64,000 nucleotides of DNA from assembly GCF_003634215.1 (NCBI RefSeq), contig NZ_RBWX01000010.1:124001-188000 (forward strand). Reading direction: 5' to 3'. The translations under genes and the position numbers were made by a program. Below, piece by piece: positions 1 through 7,412 of this stretch. Position 1 is the stretch's first letter; the number at the start of each line of letters is the position of its first letter. The notes under the pieces were generated by a model that searched no databases, was not told the DNA's origin, and worked only from the letters and a program-made list of their open reading frames with translations. Source of the DNA: Sphingosinicella microcystinivorans (lineage in GTDB: Bacteria > Pseudomonadota > Alphaproteobacteria > Sphingomonadales > Sphingomonadaceae).

Positions 1-348
1 GACCTGCGCTAAGCCGGGGCCGTGAAGGGAGACCAAGCGGAGGGTCGCGGTGACCTCTACTTCGGAGAAGGATCGCGCCTCGAGGAAACTCATGGCGACA
101 AAGCGTGCGCCAACGCTGCGCAGGCAGGTTTCCGCGAAGGCACCTTCGAGCGTCGTCGCGAGATAGCAGACCCCGTAGGTCTTTGTCGGATCGTCGAAGC
201 GATTGCCGCCAGTCGAGCCGAAAAAGAGCGGACGGAGGTCGCTGCGATGGATGCGCACAAGGCGAGCGCCGCTGGCAATCTCTTCAAGAGGAAGCTCGCG
301 GCTGGCGAAGTCGGGCGGCGGAAGTGGGCCAGGACTAGGCGGCGCCAT
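1..348 (-). CDS. RES-domain toxin (partial, C-terminus beyond the left edge)
   Basis: The frame runs leftward from an ATG at 346-348 to the window edge without a stop, giving 116 residues. It reads RLVRIHRSDLRPLFFG near residue 30, then NRFDDP and YGVCYLATTLEGAFAET. The leading R, the FG..NRFD block and the Y-x-A-x-T-x2-A-x2-E block are the signature of RES toxins, which in characterised members degrade or modify NAD+. The conserved Arg, Tyr and Glu are all present. The start lies 14 nt inside the end of the antitoxin gene, so translation is probably coupled, as in two-gene toxin-antitoxin operons where the antitoxin comes first. Completeness cannot be judged because the C-terminal third is missing. 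The family call is sure; toxicity is inferred from the family. Confidence 0.86.
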   Translation of the reverse strand, partial: MAPPSPGPLPPPDFASRELPLEEIASGARLVRIHRSDLRPLFFGSTGGNRFDDPTKTYGVCYLATTLEGAFAETCLRSVGARFVAMSFLEARSFSEVEVTATLRLVSLHGPGLAQV

Positions 349-1021
349 GTTCGCCGTAAGCCGCCGCTGCCGTCACCACATCGTCGATCTTGCCCTTGCG
401 AAGCAGATCGATCGGCCGCTTGCCGCCAAGTCGCTGGTCGCCCGTGAGCATGAAGTTGACGCGCATCCAAGGGTCATCGACCGTGAAGGCGTCGAGCACC
501 TCCCGGACGCCGGGCAGCAGGCCGTTCTTGCCGATCTGGAAGGCCGGGTAGACATAGCCGTCCCCGACGTCGAGCCAGAAAACCTGGTTACGCTCCCGCT
601 TGCGGCCGAGGCCCTGCGGCGTGATGCCCAGGTGCTCAGCGAGCTGCTGCGCGGAGAGCGCGCCGCCTTCTGCCTTCAGCATGTCGCGCTTCATCTCCGA
701 TCCGCGCAGGAATGCCTCGGTCAGAGGATCGGGCTTGTCGGGCTCGATTTCTGCTCCAATCGCGGCGGCTTCACGCAGGGACGTGAATAGCACGTCCGTG
801 TCGGTCGATGCTCCAACGGCGGCCAGCAAGCGGTCGCGCGGGATCCGTTCTGCAATTCGCGCGAGGGCGCGGCCGGTCCGAAGGACGAAGGCCTCGACGA
901 GATCCTCGCTTGGTGCGGGCTCCGAACGGCGGCTGCGCGTAGATGCCGTGGAAGTGGCCTTACCTCCGAAGTGGCTGGCGCGACTGCGGCGGCGAGTTCC
1001 GGCTGAAGCTGTGGGCGCCAT
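335..1021 (-). CDS. Xre/MbcA/ParS-like antitoxin of a RES toxin
   Basis: This 228-residue protein lies directly upstream of, and overlaps, the RES gene. A helix-turn-helix-like segment (LSAQQLAEHLGITPQGLGRKR, about residues 126-146) is followed by a C-terminal block with GDQRLGGKRPIDLLRKG and a short alanine-rich end. The RPIDLL-R-G pattern is typical of the MbcA/ParS/Xre toxin-binding domain (DUF2384), whose tail inserts in the RES active site. It should neutralise the neighbour and repress its own operon. It is longer than usual family members (about 120-160 residues) because of a basic, Ser/Arg-rich N-terminus of some 40 residues; the true start may be further in, but no better-placed start with a clear ribosome site is seen. 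The operon promoter should lie in 1022-1267. Confidence 0.8.
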   Translation of the reverse strand: MAPTASAGTRRRSRASHFGGKATSTASTRSRRSEPAPSEDLVEAFVLRTGRALARIAERIPRDRLLAAVGASTDTDVLFTSLREAAAIGAEIEPDKPDPLTEAFLRGSEMKRDMLKAEGGALSAQQLAEHLGITPQGLGRKRERNQVFWLDVGDGYVYPAFQIGKNGLLPGVREVLDAFTVDDPWMRVNFMLTGDQRLGGKRPIDLLRKGKIDDVVTAAAAYGEHGAA

Positions 1022-1267
1022 GGCGATGTCCCTTGGAATGGTTCATTTGTCGTGATAGATATATGCCATGAAAGTCGAAACTTCAATTGCGATTGTCATG
1101 CAGGCACAGAATCCCGCTAATTGTACGATTTTGCACTCCTCCATGGTTCGAGGCGCTGCGCCAAGAGCACCGAGAAGCGCCGGGCACCGCCGATCTTGCG
1201 TCGGCAGCACCTCGCGCAACCCATTGATGTCCGTGCGCTTTTCTCGATTTTGTGCAATCTTGGGCGC
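1022..1267. other. Intergenic region between divergent antitoxin and element genes
   Basis: This 246-base gap is noticeably AT-richer than its surroundings and holds the expected divergent promoters for the antitoxin (minus) and the small gene at 1268 (plus). The short motif GATTTTG occurs twice (about 1130 and 1242), the second as GATTTTGTGCAATC. No clear palindrome typical of an Xre operator was recognised by eye. Confidence 0.4.
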
Positions 1268-1510
1268 ATGGATGTCAAGGCTGCAGCACCCACCTCGGCG
1301 GACGTCATCGACTTCTTCGACTACGTGTCCTCCGAGCCCCGCACAAGCCGTCAGAGGGGTGACGTTGAACGCCGAACCGCGGTCTCTCGACTGGGCATGC
1401 GGATCACGGACGATTGGCCGGCATGCGTGCCGGTCACGGAGGCTGAACTGGATCTGTTCGAGGCCCATTTCGGCCCGCTCATCGATGAGCTGCTGCGCTC
1501 GACAGACTGA
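1268..1510 (+). CDS. Small hypothetical protein upstream of a recombinase
   Basis: An 80-residue acidic protein is encoded just before the recombinase, 21 nt upstream and on the same strand. It includes DVIDFFDYVSSEPRTSRQRG near the N-terminus and LDLFEAHFGPLIDELLRSTD at the end, with no signal peptide or membrane segment. The frame is open upstream to 1121, but the upstream part is basic and unlike a protein, so the ATG at 1268 is preferred. I do not recognise a family. Its position suggests a factor that works with the recombinase, perhaps a recombination directionality factor or a small regulator, but nothing in the sequence proves this. Confidence 0.6.
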   Translation: MDVKAAAPTSADVIDFFDYVSSEPRTSRQRGDVERRTAVSRLGMRITDDWPACVPVTEAELDLFEAHFGPLIDELLRSTD

Positions 1511-1531
1511 CTTGTTGAATGGAGGTCCTGC

Positions 1532-3208
1532 ATGAACGCCAAAGCGACCCCCGCCTTGGCATCGCCAGGGCGTGCCGCCCTCTATCTCCGCGTCTCGACC
1601 GGGCGCCAAGCCGAACATGATCTCTCGATTCCCGATCAGCGGCGTCAGCTACGCGCTTATTGCGAGGGGAAGGGGATTGCCGTGGTCGCCGAGTTCGTCG
1701 AACCCGGAGCGTCCGCGACGGACGACCGTCGTCCCGAGTTTCAGAGGATGATGGACGCCGCAGCGGAGAAGCCCGCGCCGTTCGACTGCATTATCGTCCA
1801 CTCGTTCTCCCGGTTCTTCCGCGATCAGTTCCAGCTTGAGTTCTACGTGCGTCGGCTGGTGAAGAGCGGGATCCGCCTGATTTCCATCACGCAGGACCTC
1901 GGCGATGATCCCATGAGCGTGATGATGCGTCAGATCATGGCGCTATTCGATGAATATCAGTCGAAGGAAAATGCCAAGCATACGCTTCGCGCCATGCGTG
2001 AGAACGCGCGCCAGGGATACTGGAACGGCTCGCGCCCGCCGTTTGGGTACAGGATTGTGGTCGCCGAGCAGCGAGGCACGCGCGCGAAGAAGAAGATCGA
2101 GCCAGACCCCATGCAGACCGAAACTGTTCGGCTCATGTTCCGCCTTGCTCGGATCGGCAATGAAGACGGTCCCATGGGGTCACGTCAGATCGCCGATTAT
2201 CTCAACGCGCATGGCATTCGGACCCAGACGGGCGGCCGGTGGGGCGTTGGTGCAGTCCACCAGGTTCTTACGCGCGAGACATATATCGGCCGCCATCGCT
2301 TCAACGTCTCGGGCAAGCGCAAGGGTGAGCGGAAATCCGAGGATGAGATCGTCGAGATGGCGGTCGAGCCGATCATTGGCGAGGAGGAATTCGCCGAGGT
2401 GCAGGCGGTCATGCGTTCGCGAAGCCCGCAACTCCGAGCGCCCCGGTTCGTGTCCGCTGGTACACTGCTTGGCGGAGTGTGCTTCTGTGCCGACTGCGGT
2501 GGAGCGATGACGCTTCGCACCTCCGGCAAGGGTGAGCAATACCGCTACTACACCTGCTGCACTGCTGCCCGACAGGGGAAGAGCGGATGTCGAGGACGCA
2601 CCATTCCGATGAATGAGCTAGACGAGATGATCGTGTCCCATCTCGAAGAGCGACTGCTGGCACCCGATCGACTGGAGGAGCTGCTCTCAGGTCTGCTCAA
2701 GCGCCGGGAAGAGCATACGGAGCGTCTGCGAGGGCGGATCGCCGAATTGAGGAAGCAGGCGGCGGACGCCGAAGCCAAGCTCACACGGCTGTACGAGGTA
2801 ATCGAGAACGGGCTCGCTGACCTAGACGACCCCAACTTGAAGGGACGAATTGTGGAGCTGAAGCGGATCCGGGATGCCGCCCGGGCCGACGCGGATCGGG
2901 CGGAAGGCCGTGCCGACGACAGAGGCAACCGGCTGACCCCTGAGTTCTTGCGTCGATTCGGAATCGAAGCGCGCAAGAAGATCAGGGCGCGCGACGGAGG
3001 CTTCCGGCGAAGCCACGTTCAGGCGCTGGTCCAGCGCGTCGAGGTGGGAACAGACGAGATTAGGATTAAGGGTTCGAAGCCAAGGCTCCTCCAGACGCTC
3101 GTGGCGTCCGGAGGAGGCTATGGAGTGGAAACGGCGACGCACGGCGTTCGCAGTTTCGTTCCGAAATGGCTCCCCGGGCCTGATTCGAACAGGCGGCCGT
3201 CCGATTAA
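1532..3208 (+). CDS. Large serine recombinase (element integrase)
   Basis: This 558-residue site-specific recombinase starts with a resolvase domain (YLRVSTGRQ; the nucleophile is Ser22), followed by the SRFFRDQ and MRQIMALFDEYQSKE segments. A recombinase domain follows (SRQIADYLNAHGIRTQTGG, then W-G-V-x3-L-TRETYIG), then a zinc ribbon (CFCADCGGAM ... YTCC ... SGCRG, about residues 322-355) and a long charged coiled coil (about 385-430) typical of large serine integrases. A good ribosome site (GGAGG) precedes the ATG. The last 14 codons, ending GPDSNRRPSD, are encoded by the 3' part of the tRNA-Asn gene on the other strand, and the TAA stop falls at its anticodon. The gene therefore sits at the very edge of the integrated element and is the likely integrase. 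Confidence 0.93.
   Translation: MNAKATPALASPGRAALYLRVSTGRQAEHDLSIPDQRRQLRAYCEGKGIAVVAEFVEPGASATDDRRPEFQRMMDAAAEKPAPFDCIIVHSFSRFFRDQFQLEFYVRRLVKSGIRLISITQDLGDDPMSVMMRQIMALFDEYQSKENAKHTLRAMRENARQGYWNGSRPPFGYRIVVAEQRGTRAKKKIEPDPMQTETVRLMFRLARIGNEDGPMGSRQIADYLNAHGIRTQTGGRWGVGAVHQVLTRETYIGRHRFNVSGKRKGERKSEDEIVEMAVEPIIGEEEFAEVQAVMRSRSPQLRAPRFVSAGTLLGGVCFCADCGGAMTLRTSGKGEQYRYYTCCTAARQGKSGCRGRTIPMNELDEMIVSHLEERLLAPDRLEELLSGLLKRREEHTERLRGRIAELRKQAADAEAKLTRLYEVIENGLADLDDPNLKGRIVELKRIRDAARADADRAEGRADDRGNRLTPEFLRRFGIEARKKIRARDGGFRRSHVQALVQRVEVGTDEIRIKGSKPRLLQTLVASGGGYGVETATHGVRSFVPKWLPGPDSNRRPSD
3167..3208. other. Probable attachment site: recombinase tail inside the tRNA-Asn 3' end
   Basis: These 42 bases are both the 3' half of tRNA-Asn (minus strand) and the last codons plus stop of the recombinase (plus strand). 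Element genes lie to the left and chromosomal genes (nadK, moaA) to the right. This is the arrangement expected when an element integrates at a tRNA 3' end and rebuilds it. The exact crossover core cannot be set, because the other end of the element is outside the window. Confidence 0.6.
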
Positions 3209-3241
3209 CAGTCGGATGCTCTACCGCTGAGCTACCGGGGA
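3167..3241 (-). tRNA. tRNA-Asn (anticodon GTT)
   Basis: The minus strand folds into a full cloverleaf of 75 nt with an encoded CCA. The acceptor stem TCCCCGG pairs with CCGGGGA, the D stem is GCTC/GAGC, the anticodon stem is TCCGA/TCGGA with loop CTGTTAA (anticodon GTT), and the T stem is GCCTG/CAGGC with loop TTCGAAT. The 3' end borders the integrated element and remains intact. Confidence 0.97.
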
Positions 3242-3259
3242 ACATGGTCAGGGCGCGGC

Positions 3260-3287
3260 GTATAACAGTGCCGGTTTCGGCTGCCAA
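3260..3287 (-). promoter_or_regulatory. Likely promoter of tRNA-Asn
   Basis: On the minus strand TTGGCA (3282-3287) lies 16 bases before TTATAC (3260-3265), about 18 bases upstream of the mature tRNA 5' end. Both boxes are close to the sigma-70 consensus. Confidence 0.55.
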
Positions 3288-3318
3288 GCCCTGAATGCAC
3301 GCGGCGTGCGGTCCGGCT

Positions 3319-4101
3319 TCAGGTCAGGAACTGTTCCATCGCGATGCGGTCGTCGAGCGCGTATTCCGGGTCGAACAGCAGCTCGAGCGTGATCGAGCGG
3401 TCGGTGCTGATGCGAACCACATCGACGTCGCGCACTTCGAGCTGGTCGGCGACCGCGCTCACCGGGCGTTTGCCGGCCTCCAGCATCCGGAACTCCACCA
3501 CCGACGTGTCGGGAATAAGTGCGCCGCGCCAGCGGCGGGGGCGGAAGGGGCTGATCGGCGTCAGCGCGAGGAGGTCGGACTGGAGCGGCAGGATCGGGCC
3601 GTTCGCCGAGAGGTTGTAAGCGGTGGAGCCCGCGGGCGTCGCCACCAGCACGCCGTCACAGGTGAGTTCGGACATGCGCACGCGCCCGTCGATGGATATT
3701 TCGATCTTTGCGGCCTGCCGTGTTTCGCGCAGCAGCGAGACCTCGTTGATGGCCGGGGAGACGATACGGTCTCCCGAAATCGTGCGCGCATCCATTTGCA
3801 GGGGGTGCAGCTTGAACGCGCGCGCGTTCGCGATGCGCTCCGCGATGCCGTCCGGGCTGTATTCGTTCATCAGGAAGCCGACCGTGCCCCGGTTCATGCC
3901 GAAGACGCGTGCGGGGCGCCGCCGATGGAGCACGGCGTGCAGCGTTTGCAGCATGAAGCCGTCGCCGCCGAGCGCGAGGATGATGTCCGCCTCGGCTTCG
4001 CTCGCCCAGTCGTGCAGCGGCAGGATATCCGCAGCGGCCTCGTGGGCGGCAGGGGTGGGCGAGACGGCGAGCGCCACCTTGCCGGGCAGCTTGTGGTTCA
4101 T
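3319..4101 (-). CDS. nadK: NAD kinase
   Basis: The protein has 260 residues and phosphorylates NAD to NADP in the cytoplasm. It shows the ATP/NAD-kinase GGDG motif (ALGGDGFML, residues 43-51), then [20 protein letters not shown], the glycine-rich [16 protein letters not shown] block and a C-terminal beta-rich region ending with [15 protein letters not shown]. The reading frame is open 60 codons further upstream, but the ATG at 4099-4101 fits the family length and overlaps the moaA stop by four bases (ATGA), so the two genes are translated as a pair. The next feature downstream is tRNA-Asn. Confidence 0.94.
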   Translation of the reverse strand: MNHKLPGKVALAVSPTPAAHEAAADILPLHDWASEAEADIILALGGDGFMLQTLHAVLHRRRPARVFGMNRGTVGFLMNEYSPDGIAERIANARAFKLHPLQMDARTISGDRIVSPAINEVSLLRETRQAAKIEISIDGRVRMSELTCDGVLVATPAGSTAYNLSANGPILPLQSDLLALTPISPFRPRRWRGALIPDTSVVEFRMLEAGKRPVSAVADQLEVRDVDVVRISTDRSITLELLFDPEYALDDRIAMEQFLT

Positions 4102-5123
4102 CCGCCGGTCACGCTCATATGGCGGGGAACGGCCGCACGGGGCTGTCCGCGTCCGATAACGAAATCGTGGCCTTTGGGCTTGCGCGTAATCGCCTCGGTG
4201 ATCGCGGCGTCGAGGTCGGCGTCGGAGGGGGAGGGGCGCACGGCGGCGCGCAGGTCGGCGCTGTCTTCCTGCCCAAGGCACATATAGAGACGTCCCGTTG
4301 CGGTCAGCCGCACGCGATTGCAGCTTTCGCAGAAATTGTGGGTGAGGGGGGTGATGAAGCCGATCCTGCGGCCGGTCTCCGCCACCTCGACATAGCGGGC
4401 GGGGCCGCCTGTCACATAATCGGTCGGTCGGAATGTGAAGCGTTTCGCAAGTTCGGCGCGCACGATGGAAAGCGGCAGGTAGTGGTCGGTGCGGTCTTCA
4501 TCGACCTCGCCCATCGGCATGGTTTCGATGAAAGTGAGGTCGTGGCCTTCGCGGCAGCACCAGGCCGCCATGTCGCCGAGCTCGTCCTCGTTGATGCCGC
4601 GCAGCGCCACGGTGTTGATCTTGATCGCGAGCCCCGCTGCCTTGGCGGCGGCGATGCCGTCCAGCACGCGCGGCAGCTCGCCCCAGCGGGTGATGCGCCG
4701 GAAACGGTCCGGGTCCAGCGTGTCGAGGCTCACGTTCACACGGCGCACGCCTGCGGTGGCGAGAGCTTCGGCGTGTTTGGCAAGCTGGTTACCGTTGGTG
4801 GTGAGCGTCAGCTCGTCGAGGCCGCGTCCCAAATGCCGCCCGAGCGAGTCGACAAGGCTCACGATGCCGCGTCGCACGAGCGGCTCGCCGCCCGTCAGCC
4901 GCACCTTGCGCACGCCCCGCCGGATGAAGGCGGAAGCGATGCGCTCGATTTCTTCCAGGCTCAGCACTTCGGATTTCGGCAGGAACTGCATGGTTTCCGC
5001 CATGCAGTACGTGCAGCGGAAATCGCAGCGGTCGGTCACGGAGACGCGCAGGTACGTCACCGCCCGCCCGAAGGGGTCGACCAGCGGGCCTTGCCCGGTC
5101 GTCTCTGCGATTACGTCCTTCAT
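4098..5123 (-). CDS. moaA: GTP 3',8-cyclase MoaA (molybdenum cofactor)
   Basis: This 341-residue radical-SAM enzyme catalyses the first step of molybdopterin synthesis, rearranging GTP to 3',8-cyclo-GTP. The N-terminal cluster motif is C33-x3-C37-x2-C40, followed by the SAM-binding TGGEPLVR. The second, substrate-binding cluster uses C265, C268 and C282 (CESCNRVRL ... YMC). The C-terminal double glycine needed for activity is present. It is the first gene of a pair with nadK. The only molybdenum enzyme in this window is the hydroxylase at 48255-51789, which would depend on the cofactor. No molybdenum riboswitch was seen upstream. Confidence 0.96.
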   Translation of the reverse strand: MKDVIAETTGQGPLVDPFGRAVTYLRVSVTDRCDFRCTYCMAETMQFLPKSEVLSLEEIERIASAFIRRGVRKVRLTGGEPLVRRGIVSLVDSLGRHLGRGLDELTLTTNGNQLAKHAEALATAGVRRVNVSLDTLDPDRFRRITRWGELPRVLDGIAAAKAAGLAIKINTVALRGINEDELGDMAAWCCREGHDLTFIETMPMGEVDEDRTDHYLPLSIVRAELAKRFTFRPTDYVTGGPARYVEVAETGRRIGFITPLTHNFCESCNRVRLTATGRLYMCLGQEDSADLRAAVRPSPSDADLDAAITEAITRKPKGHDFVIGRGQPRAAVPRHMSVTGG

Positions 5124-5261
5124 CGTCCTCCAGAGTTAGTCGTGCCGGGGGCGGGGGGCAAGTTTTGCCGTATCTGGCAATGACTTCGTTCAGGCTCGGC
5201 GCTGGCCTTTGCAGGGCGTCGTGATAGTGTTACAGGCGCTGCGGTCTCCAAACGAGGTGAA

Positions 5262-7346
5262 ATGCACGGCTCATCGCTTTCTGCGCCCGTCTTTCTCGCC
5301 TCATTCCGCTACCGGCGCGAAGCGCAGGATGCCATTGAGGCGACAGGACGCCCGGTTATCGTCAGCCTTCGGCCTGACGATGCCGCCCGTCGCTATGCCG
5401 CGTCGGAAGCGCTGATCGCGATTGTCGACGCCCGCGGCGCGCTGCAACGCGGTCTCCAGCAGGTCGAGCAGCTTTCGCAGGCGGTGCAGGAGCGGCGCGG
5501 CGGCCTTCTCGTCCTCCTTTCGCGCAGTGATGCCGCCTCGCTCGGCGATGTCTACACCGCGGGGGCGACGCACTATCTGATCAGCCCGTTCGGCGCGTCC
5601 GAACTTGGCCAGTCGCTCCGTTTCGTCGAGCGCTCCATCCGGCGGATGCAGAAGACGAGCGCCGAGGCGGCCGTGGCCTCCGCGCAGGCCTCGATTGGCG
5701 GCACGGCGCGCTGGGAGTGGAGCGTGGGCGACGATTTCGTCCGCACCAGCCCGGCGCTGGCGGTGCTCATCGGCGATCCCCCGCACACCGACCGGCTTTC
5801 GCTCGACGATGCGTTCTTGCGGCTCGATCGACGTGCGCGCGCGCAGGCGCGCCGCGCCGTCCGCCGTATCTGGCAGGCGGGCGTGCCTGGAGAGGTCGAA
5901 CACCGCCTCATTCTCGACGGACGGCCCCACACCTACGTTCACCACATACGGCCCACGCGCGATGCTGCGGGCAGCGTGATCGGGCTCACCGCCACGGTCG
6001 AGGACCTGGATTCAACGCTCATTGAGCGGCGGCTGTCCGCACATTTCGATACGCTCACCGGCCTTGCGAATCTCCGCCACGCCCGCGCGTGGGTCGATGA
6101 GAAGCTGAACACGCGCGCCGGGCACAACCCCGCATGCATCGTCGTGATGTTCGCGATCAGCCGCTTCGATCAGGTGAACGCCGCCTATGGCCGCGCCGTC
6201 GCGGATTCGCTGCTCCAGGCTGTCGGCCGCCGCCTGCGCCGCCTGCTGAACGACCAGACCGCCGAAAGCGAACTTCCCGCGCGTCTCGGCGGCGCCGAGT
6301 TCGCGGTGGCTTTCGCTGGGCCGATCACGCTCAATCAGGCGGTGTTCTTCAGCCAGCGCATCGGCAAGGGTTTCGAGAAGCCGTTCATCGTCGGCGGGCG
6401 TGTCATCCACCTTTCGTGCCGCATCGGCATCGCCGCAAGCGACGAGGAGGTGACGAGCGCTGACGAGCTTTTCCAGCGCGCGAGCGCGGCGCTCTCCAGC
6501 GCGAAGGAGCTCGATCCCAACAGTTTTCAGGTGTTCCTTTCCGACGAGCACGGTAACCCGGCGCGCTTCGCCAGCCTGGAGGCGGACCTGCGCGCGGCGG
6601 CGGAACGGCGCGGCCTCAGCCTGCTCTATCAACCGCAGGTCGATATCGTCACCAACCGTATCGTCGGCGTCGAGGCGCTCGTGCGCTGGGAGCATCCGCT
6701 CTACGGCGTGCTCCCCGCCGAAACCCTGTTCGCGATCGCGGAGCGCGCCGAGTTCGGCACCCGTCTCGGCGAACAGATCATGCGGCAGGCGTGCAGCGAG
6801 GCGGCGGCGTGGCCCGACCATCTGCGCGATCTCAGGCTGTCCATCAACGTCACGGCGGCGGACATGCGCGCGGCGGATTTTGAGCGCATCGTCGCGGAAT
6901 CGCTTGCCGACAGTCACTTTCCGCCGTCGCGGCTGACGCTGGAGGTCACCGAGGGCGGCCTCGTCGAGGATCTGGAGCACGCGTCCGAAATCCTCTCCAA
7001 GCTCCGCCAGCGCGGCATCAGCGTCGCCATCGACGATTTCGGCACCGGCTACTCGTCGCTCGCCTATCTGAAGTCGCTGCCGCTCGATATCCTCAAGGTC
7101 GACAAGAAGCTCGTCACCGACCTCTCGGGCTCGACGCGCGACCGTGTGATCGTGCGCGGCGTCGTCGACATGGCGCGGTCGCTCGGCATGGTGGTGGTCG
7201 CGGAGGGTGTCGAATCCGAAAGTCAGCTCGAAACGCTCGTGCGCGAAGGCTGCAACTGGTATCAGGGCTATCTGTGCAGCCCGCCGCTCGCGCTTGGCGA
7301 GCTTCCGCCGTTCGTGGAAAACTGGCAGCGCGCCCGCGCCGCTTGA
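5262..7346 (+). CDS. c-di-GMP phosphodiesterase with degenerate receiver and GGDEF domains
   Basis: This cytoplasmic protein of 694 residues has a receiver-like N-terminus (about 1-125), a PAS-like segment (about 145-250), a GGDEF domain (about 265-425) and an EAL domain (about 435-690). The GGDEF signature is LGGAEF (residues 342-347), with Ala at the metal-binding position, so cyclase activity is probably lost; GTP binding may remain. The EAL domain keeps its catalytic set: E471 in EALVRW, the Asn in LSINVT, EVTEGG, DDFGTGYSSL, ILKVDK, AEGVES and QGYLCSPP. It should hydrolyse c-di-GMP to pGpG. The receiver lacks the phosphorylation pocket (LISPF where a Lys-Pro is usual). The ribosome site GAGGTGA lies just before the ATG. 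A related degenerate protein follows 66 nt downstream. Confidence 0.9.
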   Translation: MHGSSLSAPVFLASFRYRREAQDAIEATGRPVIVSLRPDDAARRYAASEALIAIVDARGALQRGLQQVEQLSQAVQERRGGLLVLLSRSDAASLGDVYTAGATHYLISPFGASELGQSLRFVERSIRRMQKTSAEAAVASAQASIGGTARWEWSVGDDFVRTSPALAVLIGDPPHTDRLSLDDAFLRLDRRARAQARRAVRRIWQAGVPGEVEHRLILDGRPHTYVHHIRPTRDAAGSVIGLTATVEDLDSTLIERRLSAHFDTLTGLANLRHARAWVDEKLNTRAGHNPACIVVMFAISRFDQVNAAYGRAVADSLLQAVGRRLRRLLNDQTAESELPARLGGAEFAVAFAGPITLNQAVFFSQRIGKGFEKPFIVGGRVIHLSCRIGIAASDEEVTSADELFQRASAALSSAKELDPNSFQVFLSDEHGNPARFASLEADLRAAAERRGLSLLYQPQVDIVTNRIVGVEALVRWEHPLYGVLPAETLFAIAERAEFGTRLGEQIMRQACSEAAAWPDHLRDLRLSINVTAADMRAADFERIVAESLADSHFPPSRLTLEVTEGGLVEDLEHASEILSKLRQRGISVAIDDFGTGYSSLAYLKSLPLDILKVDKKLVTDLSGSTRDRVIVRGVVDMARSLGMVVVAEGVESESQLETLVREGCNWYQGYLCSPPLALGELPPFVENWQRARAA

Positions 7347-7412
7347 CCAATCCTTAACCGCCGTCTCATACAAAGCCGTACATTAGCGCTTTAACAGGGG
7401 GCTGGCTGGTTC

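Noticed and set aside
5124-5261. Molybdenum cofactor riboswitch before moaA
   Set aside because: The 138-base divergent gap shows no recognisable Moco RNA fold; it more likely holds the promoters of moaA and the phosphodiesterase gene.
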